39,847 bases of DNA from positions 1-39,847 of the forward strand of contig NZ_CALMSV010000013.1 in assembly GCF_937872355.1 (NCBI RefSeq), in the 5' to 3' direction. The stretch is from an uncultured Sphingorhabdus sp. (GTDB lineage Bacteria > Pseudomonadota > Alphaproteobacteria > Sphingomonadales > Sphingomonadaceae). Shown piece after piece: positions 10,774 to 19,731 of the stretch (position 1 is the stretch's first letter; every line of letters begins with the position of its first letter). Under the pieces are notes generated by a model that was not told the DNA's origin, did no database searches, and saw only the letters and a list, made by a program, of their open reading frames with translations. The position numbers and the translations under genes are program-made.

Positions 10774-11456
10774 GCGACAGCATAGCCCTGCACGAGAGCT
10801 GGAAGGCACCGCTTCGGCCCGAGTTTGACGCGGACTATATGGCGCAGTTGCGGGCATTCTTGGTGGCAGAGAAAGCTGCCGGGAAACGGATTTTCCCGAA
10901 GGGCAGCGAATGGTTCCGGGCGATGGACCTTACGCCTCTCGACAAGGTCCGTGTGGTGATATTGGGGCAGGATCCCTATCATGGTCCGGGACAGGCGCAT
11001 GGACTATGCTTCAGCGTGAAGCCTGGCGTTCCCCCTCCTCCCAGTCTTGTGAATATCTACAAGGAACTGCAATCAGACCTGGGCATCGAACGCCCGCGCC
11101 ACGGCTTTCTTGAGCATTGGGCACAGCAAGGCGTCTTGTTGCTCAACAGTGTGCTCACCGTTGAAATGGCTAAGGCGGCCTCACACCAGGGCAAGGGCTG
11201 GGAACGCTTCACTGATGCAGTTATCCGACTGGTCAATGCCAAGGAGGAACCGGTCGTTTTCCTCCTCTGGGGCGCTTATGCGCAGAAAAAGGCGGCCTTT
11301 GTCGATACGTCGAAGCATCTTGTGCTGAAGGCGGTACACCCCTCCCCCTTGTCGGCGCATAATGGCTTCCTCGGTTGCCGACACTTCTCGAAGTGCAATG
11401 CCTTCCTTGAAAGCAAGGGTCTTCCTCCAATCGACTGGAGCTTGCCGGAGGTCTGA
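10770..11456 (+). CDS. ung: Uracil-DNA glycosylase, family 1
   Basis: Ung removes uracil from DNA that arises by cytosine deamination or dUTP incorporation, and starts base excision repair. The 228-residue product has the water-activating loop [18 protein letters not shown], the uracil-recognition segment [10 protein letters not shown], and the DNA-intercalating loop HPSPLSA. All family 1 active-site residues are present. The start is the ATG at 10770 in the ATGA overlap with gltX. Longer upstream reading lies inside gltX in another frame and is not supported. It converges with the acyl-CoA ligase gene, the stops being 3 bp apart. Confidence 0.95.
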   Translation: MSDSIALHESWKAPLRPEFDADYMAQLRAFLVAEKAAGKRIFPKGSEWFRAMDLTPLDKVRVVILGQDPYHGPGQAHGLCFSVKPGVPPPPSLVNIYKELQSDLGIERPRHGFLEHWAQQGVLLLNSVLTVEMAKAASHQGKGWERFTDAVIRLVNAKEEPVVFLLWGAYAQKKAAFVDTSKHLVLKAVHPSPLSAHNGFLGCRHFSKCNAFLESKGLPPIDWSLPEV

Positions 11457-11459
11457 GGG

Positions 11460-13265
11460 CTACCCTTTGTACATCCCGTCGACGCGATCCTTGTAACGCT
11501 CGCGGATCATGTGACGCCGGATCTTCATACTCGGTGTCATTTCGCCATTTTCGATGGTGAAGGGCTCATCGGCAAATTCGAACTGACGGACCTTTTCGGT
11601 GACCGACAGGTCCTTGTTCACCCGGTCTACGGCTGCCCGCACTGCCGCACGGAATTGGGGATTGTCCTGAAGTTCGGCAAAATCATACTTCATTCCCTGC
11701 CCGCGCGCCCAGTCGAGCGCCCATTCGGGATCGGGAACGATCAGGCCGACAATATATGGTCGCTTGTCTCCCGAAACCATCGCCTGCAATATTTCGGGCT
11801 GCAGCGTCAGCATACCCTCCACCTTTTGCGGCGCGACATTGTCGCCCTTGTCGTTGACGATGATATCTTTCTTGCGGTCGGTAATCTTTACCCGGCCCTT
11901 CTCGTCAAGATGGCCGATATCGCCGGTGTGCAGCCAACCGTCCTTGATGACACGTGCCGTTTCGGCCTCATTGTTCCAATAGCCGAGCATCACCAACTCG
12001 CCGCGCACCAAGATTTCGCCATCGTCGGCGATCTTCACTTCAACGCCCTTGAGTGGTGCGCCGACGGTATCCATCTTGATCCCGGTCTTGGGCCGATTGC
12101 AACTCACGACAGGACCACTTTCAGTTTGGCCATAACCCTGCAAGAGCGTGATACCCAGCGACTGGAAGAACACGCCGATATCAGGATTCAGCGGCGCGCC
12201 ACCCGAAACCATCGCCTTCATCCGCCCGCCAAAACGCGCCCGAATCTTTGGTTTTAATGTGCGCGAGAGGATCGCGCGCATCGGCGCATCGCGGAAGCGT
12301 TTCTTGCCGCTATAGTCTCGCTCACCAATGGACAGCGCCTTATCTAGCAAATAGCTTGGCACCTTGCCTTGCTTTTCGACCTGCTTGATCATGCGCGCGC
12401 GCAAAACCTCGAACAAGCGTGGCACCACGACCATGATCGTCGGCTGGGTTTCCTCGATATTACTGGCGAGCTTTTCCAGACCCTCGGCATAATAGATTTC
12501 AGCGCCAACGCCGATGGGCAGGAATTGTCCGCCCGAATGTTCATAGGCGTGGCTAAGCGGCAAGAAGGAAAGGAAGCGTTCGTTATCGAGGCCGAAATCT
12601 TCACGCAGCACCTGCGCCGCCCCGTCGACATTGCAGATGATCGAACCATGGTGCAGCATTACCCCACGCGGTGCACCGCCGGTGCCGCTGGTATAGATTA
12701 TGCAGGCAAGTTCGCGTCGGCCAACATGCGCCATCTCCTCGGTCAGTTCGGCAACATCGGCATCGGTGCCCTGCACCAGATCCGCCCAGTCATGATGCTT
12801 TTGCTGGCCACGTTGGGTGACTTTCAACGGCTCCATGCCAATCACAAATTCGCATTCAGAAGAACGGACAACGGCGGGCATCAGATGCTGGGCTAGCTTG
12901 GCGGTCGAAACAATCACCGCGCGTGACTGGCTGTTGTCCAATATGTGCTGGTGATCGCGTTCGGTGTTGGTGATATAGGTCGGCACCGTCACGCAACCTG
13001 CCGCCATGATGCCAAGATCGGCTATACACCATTCAGGCCGGTTTTCCGAAACCAGCATCACCCGGTCACCCTTTTTCAAACCCATAGCTTTCAAGGATTT
13101 GGCCAGTCCGGCCACGCGACGCGCAGTTTCCGCCCAGCTGATTGTCCGCCACTCGTCGCCATGCTTGTACCCAAGGAAAGGTCGGTCGCCACGCAACGAA
13201 GCGCGTGACAGGAACATGCTCACCAGATTGGGAATGGATTCAAAATCGTTGAAATTGTCAGCCAC
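11460..13265 (-). CDS. Long-chain fatty acid-CoA ligase (AMP-forming)
   Basis: This is an ATP-dependent acyl-CoA synthetase that activates fatty acids, a step before beta-oxidation or lipid synthesis. The 601-residue protein has the AMP-binding P-loop IIYTSGTGGAPRGVMLHH, the SFLPLSHAYEHSGG region of long-chain ligases, GYGQTESGPVVS, and the hinge motif DGWLHTGDIGHLDEKGRVKITDRKKDIIV. The Tyr/Thr-Ser-Gly-Thr-Gly run is typical, though the usual Lys after the loop reads PRGV. The GTG at 13265 is preferred over a TTG one codon upstream, being better placed behind GGGAG. No signal or membrane segment is seen. A monocistronic unit. Confidence 0.92.
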   Translation of the reverse strand: MADNFNDFESIPNLVSMFLSRASLRGDRPFLGYKHGDEWRTISWAETARRVAGLAKSLKAMGLKKGDRVMLVSENRPEWCIADLGIMAAGCVTVPTYITNTERDHQHILDNSQSRAVIVSTAKLAQHLMPAVVRSSECEFVIGMEPLKVTQRGQQKHHDWADLVQGTDADVAELTEEMAHVGRRELACIIYTSGTGGAPRGVMLHHGSIICNVDGAAQVLREDFGLDNERFLSFLPLSHAYEHSGGQFLPIGVGAEIYYAEGLEKLASNIEETQPTIMVVVPRLFEVLRARMIKQVEKQGKVPSYLLDKALSIGERDYSGKKRFRDAPMRAILSRTLKPKIRARFGGRMKAMVSGGAPLNPDIGVFFQSLGITLLQGYGQTESGPVVSCNRPKTGIKMDTVGAPLKGVEVKIADDGEILVRGELVMLGYWNNEAETARVIKDGWLHTGDIGHLDEKGRVKITDRKKDIIVNDKGDNVAPQKVEGMLTLQPEILQAMVSGDKRPYIVGLIVPDPEWALDWARGQGMKYDFAELQDNPQFRAAVRAAVDRVNKDLSVTEKVRQFEFADEPFTIENGEMTPSMKIRRHMIRERYKDRVDGMYKG

Positions 13266-13348
13266 CAAAACTCTCCCGGGGTGGTCCGTTTACGGACTCA
13301 TTTGACTTTCAAACGCTAGCGCCGCCTTTCGGGCTAGGCAAGGTTGGT

Positions 13349-15097
13349 TCAACCGACACTGGCTGCAGGCGCACCGTCTTGCAACTTGCTGCCATCAATG
13401 ACCGTCTGCCGCCCCTGTTTGTCGACCGAAATCACATTGCCTTCGCTGCGCGGATCTGCGGCACCCGTCCATTCACCGTCGACAAGCTGCAGTCCGTTCA
13501 CCTTGGATCCCAGATCCTCTGGCTTCACTGGCTGTCCAAAATTGGCGAGATCTTGCGCCATTGCGGAAAGCCCGGTCTTTTCTTCGACCAGCAAGGTACC
13601 ACCGCCGAAATAGATGTTGGGCAGAGCGATTGCTTCTTTAAGTGGCAGACCGAAATCCAGCACGCCGATCAATGTCTTGGTTACGTGCATGATTATACGT
13701 TTGCCGCCCGCAGACCCGAGCGCAAGCACTGGCTTGCCTTCCCGGTCGAACACGATGGTCGGTGCCATTGATGACAAAGGCCGCTTTCCGCCCTCGACCC
13801 GATTGGCGACCGGCGCGCCATCCTTTTCGGGCGCAAATGTGAAGTCGGTCAGTTCGTTATTCAGGAAAAAGCCGCCTGCAATTAACTGGCTGCCGAACGG
13901 TCCTTCGATGGTTGAGGTCATGTTGGCAATGCTGCCTTTGCCGTCGACGGCGGAAAAGTGGGTCGTTCCCGCGACTTCGCCCGAAATAGCCGCCGTGCGC
14001 GGCATCGCTCCAGGGGGGCTGCCCGCCGGATAGTCACTACGCGCCTTGGCCGGATCGATGAGCGCGGAACGCTCAGCCAGATAGGCTTTGTCGATCAGGC
14101 CAGCGACCGGAACCTGGACGAACGATGCGTCGCCCAGATATTTTTCGCGGTCTGCATAAGCGAGCTGCATCGCCTGCCCGATCAGATACCAGCTCGTCGG
14201 GTCATCCTTGCCCATCGCCTTCATATCGAAGCGCTCAAGCGAGCCGAGGATCTGCAGCACAGTGGTTGCGCCCGACGAAGGCGGAGCCATGCCACAGATG
14301 ACATAAACTCGATAAGGTGCACAGACGGCGTTCTGCTCCACCGCCTTGTACGCGGCGAGATCAGTGAGCGTCATGTCACCGGGGGCCACCGGGCTTTTGA
14401 TGACGCTGTCGATAATGCTGTTCGCGATCGCGCCAGTATAAAAAGCTTCGGGGCCCTTTTTCGCAATCAGCTTCAGGGTTTTGGCCAGTTCGGGATTGCG
14501 CAGCGTCTCACCCGCCTTGGCAGGTTTACCATCAATCCAGTAGATGGACTTAGCTGTCTCAAATTTCGGCCACAACCGTTCGATCATTGCCAGACGCGAT
14601 TCGAGCGTCTGGTTCACGACATAGCCTTTATCGGCAAGCCGTATCGCAGGCTTGAATATCTCTGCCCATTTGAGCTTGCCCCATTTGCGGTGCGCCTCGG
14701 CCATCAATCGGATGTTGCCGGGAACGCCCACAGACTTGCCGCCCGGAAAAGCCTGCAAGAAAGGCAGCGGTTTGCCATTGGCATCGGTAAAGCGTTGAGG
14801 CGTAGCCGCAGCAGGTGCGGTTTCGCGGCCATTGATTGTGCTGATCGTCGCGCCTTTAGCGTCGTAATGCACAAGGAAACCGCCGCCGCCGATGCCGCTC
14901 GATTGCGGCTCGACTACAGTCAGTGCCAGCATCATCGCCATCGCAGCATCCGCCGCAGAGCCGCCTTTCGCCAGAATTTCGGCTCCCGCTGCAGTGGCCC
15001 GGGGATCAGCCGAACTCGCAATGCCCTTTGTTTGAGCGGCAAGCGGTGTGGCAAGGAACGCAACAAATGCGACGAGAAACAGGCTGATTTTTTTCAT
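13349..15097 (-). CDS. ggt: Gamma-glutamyltransferase (glutathione hydrolase)
   Basis: GGT is an N-terminal-nucleophile enzyme that cleaves or transfers the gamma-glutamyl group of glutathione in the periplasm. The 582-residue precursor has a signal peptide (MKKISLFLVAFVAFLATPLAAQ) and the conserved GGSAADAAMAMMLALTVVEPQSSGIGGGGF. The autoprocessing site is VAGTTHFSAVD, giving Thr378 as the new N-terminus of the small subunit. SSMAPTIVFD and GSAGGKRIIMHV complete the gamma-glutamyl-binding site. Length and order match the family. It lies upstream of nothing obvious on the same strand; pyrD ends 40 bp upstream, also minus strand, so a shared transcript is possible. Confidence 0.95.
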   Translation of the reverse strand: MKKISLFLVAFVAFLATPLAAQTKGIASSADPRATAAGAEILAKGGSAADAAMAMMLALTVVEPQSSGIGGGGFLVHYDAKGATISTINGRETAPAAATPQRFTDANGKPLPFLQAFPGGKSVGVPGNIRLMAEAHRKWGKLKWAEIFKPAIRLADKGYVVNQTLESRLAMIERLWPKFETAKSIYWIDGKPAKAGETLRNPELAKTLKLIAKKGPEAFYTGAIANSIIDSVIKSPVAPGDMTLTDLAAYKAVEQNAVCAPYRVYVICGMAPPSSGATTVLQILGSLERFDMKAMGKDDPTSWYLIGQAMQLAYADREKYLGDASFVQVPVAGLIDKAYLAERSALIDPAKARSDYPAGSPPGAMPRTAAISGEVAGTTHFSAVDGKGSIANMTSTIEGPFGSQLIAGGFFLNNELTDFTFAPEKDGAPVANRVEGGKRPLSSMAPTIVFDREGKPVLALGSAGGKRIIMHVTKTLIGVLDFGLPLKEAIALPNIYFGGGTLLVEEKTGLSAMAQDLANFGQPVKPEDLGSKVNGLQLVDGEWTGAADPRSEGNVISVDKQGRQTVIDGSKLQDGAPAASVG

Positions 15098-15137
15098 AAG
15101 CCCATTCCGTAACCCTGCTTATCCGTAAGGCAAAGCC

Positions 15138-16178
15138 TCAATCGACATCAACACCGATTGCCTGTGCAATATTGTCGAACCCGTCGCGCTTCAACAATGT
15201 GGCCAAACCGCTGTTGATACGCTGCGCCAGAAACGGACCTTCATAGACCAGCGCACTATATAGCTGCACGAGCGAGGCACCTGCACGTATACGCGCATAG
15301 GCATCCTCTGCCGAGGTGATACCGCCTACGCCTATCAGCGGCACCTTGCCGGCGGTCGCCTTTCGGAAGTCGATCAGGCGCTGCTGCGCCAATGCCTTTA
15401 GAGGGGCACCTGATAGCCCCCCCGCTTCACCTGCATGTCGCGATTTGAGCGGTGGGCGGGTGATGGTCGTGTTGCTTACAATCAAGGCATCAATGCCGCG
15501 TTCGCTTGCGACTGCCGAAATGTCATCGATATCCGCGGGTTCCAGATCGGGTGCGACTTTCAGGAACAGCGGGGGTCCATCAGGTGCCGCCGCACGAACG
15601 CGCAGTAACAAATCATCGAGTGCAGCCTTGTCCTGCAACGCCCGTAAGCCTGGCGTATTCGGAGAACTGATATTGACGGTCACATAGTCCGCAAGTGGCG
15701 CCAGCCGCTGCATTGCCGTCACATAATCCGCTGTCCGATCCTCGCTGTCCTTGTTGGCTCCGATATTGATACCCAGCGGCCCAAATCGCCGATCATGTCG
15801 AACAGCCGCGATGCGAACAGCGGCGGCTTCCATACCTTCATTGTTGAAACCCATGCGGTTGATGACTGCGCGATCCTCGACCAGCCGGAACAAGCGAGGC
15901 CGTGGATTGCCCGATTGTGGACGCGGCGTAACCGTTCCGATTTCGACAAAGCCAAAACCCAAACCATAGGCTTTGGCAAAAATCTCAGCATTTTTATCAT
16001 AGCCGGGCGCCAGCCCTAGAGGTGACGGAAAATGCAATCCGCCGAGGGTTGAAGACAGGATTGGGTCACTCGCCGGGGAACCAGCGATGGGCATTGCGCG
16101 GAGCGTGGCCAAAGACAGGCCATGAGCCGACTCGGCATCTAAGCCGAACAATAAGGGGCGGATCAGTCGATAGGTCAC
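15138..16178 (-). CDS. pyrD: Dihydroorotate dehydrogenase (quinone), class 2
   Basis: PyrD oxidises dihydroorotate to orotate in pyrimidine synthesis and passes electrons to membrane quinones. The 346-residue product starts VTYRLIRPLLFGLDAESAHGL, the N-terminal membrane-associating helix of class 2 enzymes. It continues with GLAPGYDKNAEIF, the catalytic-Ser loop NISSPNTPGLRALQ, KVAPDL, SNTTI and GVGGITSAEDAYARIRAGASLVQLYSALVY. The GTG at 16178 is chosen because the family N-terminus begins there. A longer frame reaching 16442 would run through the candidate small RNA and adds no family sequence. Full length; no oddities. Confidence 0.93.
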   Translation of the reverse strand: MTYRLIRPLLFGLDAESAHGLSLATLRAMPIAGSPASDPILSSTLGGLHFPSPLGLAPGYDKNAEIFAKAYGLGFGFVEIGTVTPRPQSGNPRPRLFRLVEDRAVINRMGFNNEGMEAAAVRIAAVRHDRRFGPLGINIGANKDSEDRTADYVTAMQRLAPLADYVTVNISSPNTPGLRALQDKAALDDLLLRVRAAAPDGPPLFLKVAPDLEPADIDDISAVASERGIDALIVSNTTITRPPLKSRHAGEAGGLSGAPLKALAQQRLIDFRKATAGKVPLIGVGGITSAEDAYARIRAGASLVQLYSALVYEGPFLAQRINSGLATLLKRDGFDNIAQAIGVDVD

Positions 16179-16295
16179 CGATTCGCTATGGCAGTGGCCA
16201 ATGTAAACTTGCAATCGATATAACGTCTTGTTTTGACGCACCCTCATCGAAGTTTGGCCGTAAATGTCAAACGTAACGTGATGTAATGACGATTC

Positions 16296-16413
16296 CGTGC
16301 AAGAAACTGTCACGCAGTTGGTGCATATGTGCCTTGCGACCCGAAGGGCTCTAAGTCGGAAGACTCGAGTTCTTGACCTATTGAGGCCTGCCCTTGCGGC
16401 AGGCCTTTTTTTT
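16296..16413 (+). ncRNA. Candidate structured small RNA (or leader) ending in an intrinsic terminator
   Basis: This 118-base stretch between pyrD and the AraC gene folds convincingly. GCAAG (16299-16303) pairs with CTTGC (16333-16337) around an inner hairpin AACTG/CAGTT (16305-16319). A second stem joins GGGCTC (16346-16351) to GAGTTC (16367-16372), capped by AGTC/GACT with a GGAA (GNRA-type) tetraloop. The last stem is a 9-bp terminator hairpin followed by eight T. A -10-like TGTAAT lies at 16282-16287 without a good -35, so the 5' end is a guess. It could be a free trans-acting RNA or an attenuator for the AraC gene, whose start is 49 bp after the T-run. I do not recognise an Rfam family. 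Confidence 0.6.
16384..16413 (+). terminator. Intrinsic (rho-independent) terminator
   Basis: AGGCCTGCC (16384-16392) and GGCAGGCCT (16398-16406) form a perfect 9-bp GC-rich stem with a 5-nt loop. A run of eight T follows at 16406-16413. This is the clearest intrinsic terminator in the window and points rightwards. No protein gene on the plus strand ends before it, which is the main reason to infer an RNA gene or attenuated leader. Confidence 0.85.
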
Positions 16414-16461
16414 ATCGCGTTTTTGCCTATCATCATGACCAAGGGAGCCTTGGTCGCGAAA

Positions 16462-17304
16462 ATGATACACTTGCAATATGAAGCACCCGATGACGCGTTG
16501 CGCCAACTCGTCTCTTCGTTTTATCGCTTCGATTATACCGGTAATGCATTGCGCGAAGTCGAACGTGCTGACCGCGCGCAATTCCGTATCACCCTCGGCG
16601 GCGAAGGAAGATATCGCTTTTCGGATATCGAAGTGCCTGCCTTTCCGGTCACCGTCATCGGCCCGTCGACAAAATCATTCGAAGCTCTATCTGATGGCCC
16701 AATCAGCATCTTCGGCTGGGGAATGCTACCGGCAGGATGGGCTGCACTGATGGGTGCAGAAGCTGCTAACTGGATCGACAAAGCATTCGACGCGCGTCAG
16801 GTCTTCGGCGATTCTGTCATGGAGCTTCGCGATCAGTTGATTGCTCTGAGTGAACCAGTGCAACAATTCCAACTAGCCAACAAGGCTGCCGCAGAAATTT
16901 ACCGCGCGGTCGATGGCGCGCCGTTCGAATTCACTGCAATCGTTGACCGCTGGCTGGTCGATGACAGTGATCCGGACGTCGATACTTTGATCGCCGAATC
17001 CGGCCTGTCACCACGTCAGCTCGAACGGATGACCAAACGCTATTACGGCATGCCACCGAAGAAACTCGCCCGCAAATACCGCGCACTAAGGGCAGCGTAC
17101 AGGATAGCGCATGGCGACAGTCTGGATGACACCGAACTGGGTTTGGCATTCTATGACCAGTCGCATCTGACGCGCGAGATCAAACAGTTTACCGGTCTAA
17201 CCCCCGGCCAATTACGCGCCGGAAAATCCGCGCTGACCAAAGCGACCATGGCCGGGCGCGGGGCTCTGGGGGGAAAAGTCAGCCCTCTGATTTCGGACAG
17301 CTAG
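16462..17304 (+). CDS. AraC-family transcriptional regulator
   Basis: The 280-residue product begins MIHLQYEAPDDALRQLVSSFYRFD, an N-terminal effector-type domain of the DUF6597 kind found in AraC-like proteins. It ends with a two-helix-turn-helix DNA-binding domain (DTLIAESGLSPRQLERMTKRYYGMPPKKLARKYRALRAA...LGLAFYDQSHLTREIKQFTGLTPGQLR). The ATG at 16462 starts the recognisable domain; an in-frame ATG at 16435 is an alternative, and anything earlier would read through the terminator. Ligand and targets are unknown. If the upstream RNA is a leader, expression may be controlled by attenuation. Its 3' end overlaps the convergent small gene by 26 bp. Confidence 0.85.
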   Translation: MIHLQYEAPDDALRQLVSSFYRFDYTGNALREVERADRAQFRITLGGEGRYRFSDIEVPAFPVTVIGPSTKSFEALSDGPISIFGWGMLPAGWAALMGAEAANWIDKAFDARQVFGDSVMELRDQLIALSEPVQQFQLANKAAAEIYRAVDGAPFEFTAIVDRWLVDDSDPDVDTLIAESGLSPRQLERMTKRYYGMPPKKLARKYRALRAAYRIAHGDSLDDTELGLAFYDQSHLTREIKQFTGLTPGQLRAGKSALTKATMAGRGALGGKVSPLISDS

Positions 17305-17419
17305 ATCCTTCACCCTTTTCTGGCCGGACACTGCTGTCTTGCACCTTCCTGCGTCGCAAATTCGCCCGCAGCGCCTCTGCCAATCTCGCTTCGCGCGACT
17401 TGTTATCCTGCTTTTCCAT
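17279..17419 (-). CDS. Small basic protein of unknown function
   Basis: A 46-residue reading frame begins MEKQDNKSREARLAEALRANL and is followed by a basic RRRK segment. It resembles small, highly charged proteins seen in many alphaproteobacteria with the pattern REARLAEALRxNLRRRK, but this is from memory and untested. The frame continues upstream without a stop into the tRNA region, where the sequence is clearly not coding, so I place the start at the ATG at 17419. There is no strong ribosome-binding site. It overlaps the convergent AraC gene by 26 bp. Function unknown; a helical nucleic-acid-binding peptide is possible. Confidence 0.5.
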   Translation of the reverse strand: MEKQDNKSREARLAEALRANLRRRKVQDSSVRPEKGEGSSCPKSEG

Positions 17420-17503
17420 ATTTTGCCGATGCCAAAGCCGAACGAAGCACGCAAGCGGCTTGACAAGCGCCGCGTCGCTAAGCATAGGGCCGCCTCTTCC
17501 GGC

Positions 17504-17578
<75 letters not shown>

Positions 17579-18096
17579 CGGATTCCAGCCTTACTGCGGA
17601 TTTCATTTAATTCGAAAATGGCGCACTCGCAATTTTTCCGGAAACATGCAGCGACCTTCTTCTAAGGCGCACACAACTCACTTGCAAATCGATCGGGATA
17701 TTAGCCAGAGCTTCGGCGAGTTCCTTCTCTGCACTTTAGTTTTGCCAGCAAACTATGCTTTCGATCTCGGTTTCTGCATTGGCGCAATTCTGAGCTTCGG
17801 TGCCAGATTCAAAGTTAGTTTTACTTTTCCCCATACCATTATGTTATATTTATTAAGATCTTGTCTTGATATTGCAGTAGTGGATTCGCCGTCTGTCGCA
17901 CTATTTATGCGATCGCAACGCCTATATCTCTAACAACGGCGCTTTGCGTTCCAACAGCGCAACTCTATTTACCGCCAACGTACGCTAGTGTGTCGACAGC
18001 GGTGGCACTTTTGTCTGTTGCGATATTGGGAATTCACTGTCGCCCTGCATGATAAACCGCATTGGCCCTATGCAGCTTGAGGCGGCCCCGATCGCT
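17579..18096 (+). other. Gene-free, AT-richer stretch downstream of tRNA-Thr
   Basis: About 520 bases separate the tRNA from the IclR gene. The sequence is visibly more AT-rich than its neighbours (for example around 17815-17870). The only longer frame, 95 codons from 17646, has no ribosome-binding site and no family character, and I do not regard it as a gene. No repeat, integrase or terminator is evident. It may be eroded or recently acquired DNA next to a tRNA. Confidence 0.5.
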
Positions 18097-18858
18097 CTAT
18101 GTCAAAACGATGTTGGCTCTCACACCAATCTCATCTGCAGCGTCTTGTAAAAGCGGCAATTGCCTTGCCTGCCACCGCCGATGATCGGATTGTGTAGCGC
18201 GCGAAGCAGAGATGGCGGCAATGACTTCGCCTTTGCTATTGCGGACGGGTACGGCAATACATTGCAGCCCCGTCACAACCTCTTCATCGTCGACGGCAAA
18301 GCCCTCGCGGGCAACCTGCTGCAATTCGGCGCCAAGCAGATCAGGATCGGTGATCGTGCGTTCAGTGAGCGCAATGAATGGCCCGGCTTCGAGATACTCT
18401 GACCGTGCATCATCCGGGAGATGCGCGAGCAACACCTTGCCAATCCCAGAGCAATAGGCCTCGAGCTGCATGCCGACCTTGGTGAAGAGATCGCCTGCAC
18501 TTTGCCCCGATTTGACGAGGTAGGTCACCATGTCATTTTCGAAAATGCCAAGTTGGGTGACGCATCCCATGCGCTTTGCCAGCCTGTCGAGGATGGGACG
18601 TGCAACATTGGCCATCAACAGTTTTTCGTCGAGAAAGCCACTCAATGCTGCCAACTTTGGCCCTGCTATATGCCGCCCATAGCCTGCCGGCGACAGAAAG
18701 CCTGCGTCAACCAGTGCCGCGATGTGTCGATGCGCCGAGGGAACCGGGATCTGTGTTTCACGCGCCAGTGCAGCAACCGAAGACTTGGCGCCATCGCGAA
18801 CCACAGCCTCGAGCAGCTTCAATGTCCTAAGAGGTGATTCCAAAGATGTTTCTCGCAT
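18097..18858 (-). CDS. IclR-family transcriptional regulator
   Basis: The 253-residue protein has the IclR layout. A winged helix-turn-helix (residues about 8-70: LRTLKLLEAVVRDGAKSSVAALARETQIPVPSAHRHIAALVDAGFL) is followed by the C-terminal effector domain (about 80-250: ARPILDRLAKRMGCVTQLGIFENDMVTYL...YCSGIGKVLLAHLP...GFAVDDEEVVTGLQCIAVPVRN). IclR proteins often govern aromatic and beta-ketoadipate-type catabolism. It is divergent from the hydratase gene with an 84-bp shared region, so it most likely controls that operon. The inducer cannot be read from sequence; an upstream ring-cleavage product is a reasonable guess. Confidence 0.92.
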   Translation of the reverse strand: MRETSLESPLRTLKLLEAVVRDGAKSSVAALARETQIPVPSAHRHIAALVDAGFLSPAGYGRHIAGPKLAALSGFLDEKLLMANVARPILDRLAKRMGCVTQLGIFENDMVTYLVKSGQSAGDLFTKVGMQLEAYCSGIGKVLLAHLPDDARSEYLEAGPFIALTERTITDPDLLGAELQQVAREGFAVDDEEVVTGLQCIAVPVRNSKGEVIAAISASRATQSDHRRWQARQLPLLQDAADEIGVRANIVLT

Positions 18859-18865
18859 AGTGAGA

Positions 18866-18877
18866 AACTAGCAAGTT
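18866..18877 (+). promoter_or_regulatory. Possible operator between the IclR gene and the catabolic operon
   Basis: AACT (18866-18869) and AGTT (18874-18877) form a small inverted repeat with a 4-base spacer, just upstream of the IclR start in the divergent intergenic region. IclR regulators bind short palindromes at such places. Four-base half-sites are weak evidence, and this is only the best-looking palindrome present. Confidence 0.2.
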
Positions 18878-18942
18878 ACTAAACTGGAACCAAGCAGCTT
18901 TGTGCATTAGTGTTGCCATCAGCAAATGAGAGGTGAGTCTGG

Positions 18943-19731
18943 ATGCCCGATATAGTTCACGAAACCGCCGCCCGTGCGCTGCGCAATGCCTATTCAGGCG
19001 GCGCGATTGCGCCGATGCGGCAATGGCTTGAGCCGACCGACGTCGATGGTGCCTATGCGGTGCAGGAAATCAATACGCGCTTCTGGGTCGATCAGGGCCG
19101 CCGTATAGTCGGACGCAAGGCCGGGCTCACTGCGAAGGCGGTACAGGCACAACTTGGTGTCGACCAGCCCGACTTTGGCGTGTTGTTTGACGATATGGAA
19201 ATTAAAGACGGTGCCACGCTTGATCCCGCCCGCGCCTTGCAACCCAAGGCAGAGGCAGAGATCGCCTTCGTTCTCGGCAAAGACCTACCTTCCCCTGATA
19301 CAACATCCGAACAGGTCGCAGAAGCTGTCGCCACCGTTCACGCCGCCATCGAAATCGTCGATAGTCGCATCGCCGACTGGAAGATCACCTTTGCTGATAC
19401 TGTTGCCGACAATGGCTCTTCTGCTTTTTACGTGCTCGCAAAAGAGGGCAAACCGCTTCCTGGCCTTGATATCTGGAGTGCGGGGATGGTGATGGAAATC
19501 AACGGACAGATCGTCTCGCTGGGTGCCGGGGCTGCAGCCCTTGGCCACCCTCTCAACGCCGCCGCATGGCTCGCACAAACGCTTGCGAAACGGGGCGAAC
19601 CTTTGAAGGCGGGTGATGTGCTGCTCGCTGGTGCACTCGGCCCAATGGTAACGATGACGCCCGGTGATCACATCCGCGCTGTTGTCGGAGGCATCGGCGA
19701 AGTCAGCTTCAATTACGGAAAGGCCGTATAA
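18943..19731 (+). CDS. 2-hydroxypenta-2,4-dienoate hydratase (2-keto-4-pentenoate hydratase)
   Basis: This enzyme adds water to 2-hydroxypenta-2,4-dienoate to make 4-hydroxy-2-oxovalerate, in the lower meta-cleavage pathway of aromatics. The 262-residue product has family segments [57 protein letters not shown] and [10 protein letters not shown], which carry the metal-binding acidic residues. The related 4-oxalocrotonate decarboxylase cannot be fully excluded. AGAGGTGA precedes the ATG with good spacing. Its TAA stop overlaps the ATG of the next gene by one base (TAATG), so the two genes form an operon acting in sequence. Confidence 0.9.
   Translation: MPDIVHETAARALRNAYSGGAIAPMRQWLEPTDVDGAYAVQEINTRFWVDQGRRIVGRKAGLTAKAVQAQLGVDQPDFGVLFDDMEIKDGATLDPARALQPKAEAEIAFVLGKDLPSPDTTSEQVAEAVATVHAAIEIVDSRIADWKITFADTVADNGSSAFYVLAKEGKPLPGLDIWSAGMVMEINGQIVSLGAGAAALGHPLNAAAWLAQTLAKRGEPLKAGDVLLAGALGPMVTMTPGDHIRAVVGGIGEVSFNYGKAV

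Noticed and set aside
13958..15112. Plus-strand frame of 384 codons opposite ggt
   Set aside because: Shadow of gamma-glutamyltransferase, with an Arg/His-rich composition and no motif.
16179..16442. N-terminal extension of pyrD to 16442
   Set aside because: It would run through the structured RNA and terminator, and the class 2 PyrD N-terminus starts at 16178.
16297..16461. N-terminal extension of the AraC gene from 16297
   Set aside because: It would read through the intrinsic terminator, and the AraC domain starts at MIHLQYEAP.
17646..17933. 95-codon plus-strand frame after tRNA-Thr
   Set aside because: No ribosome-binding site, no family pattern, and atypical composition.
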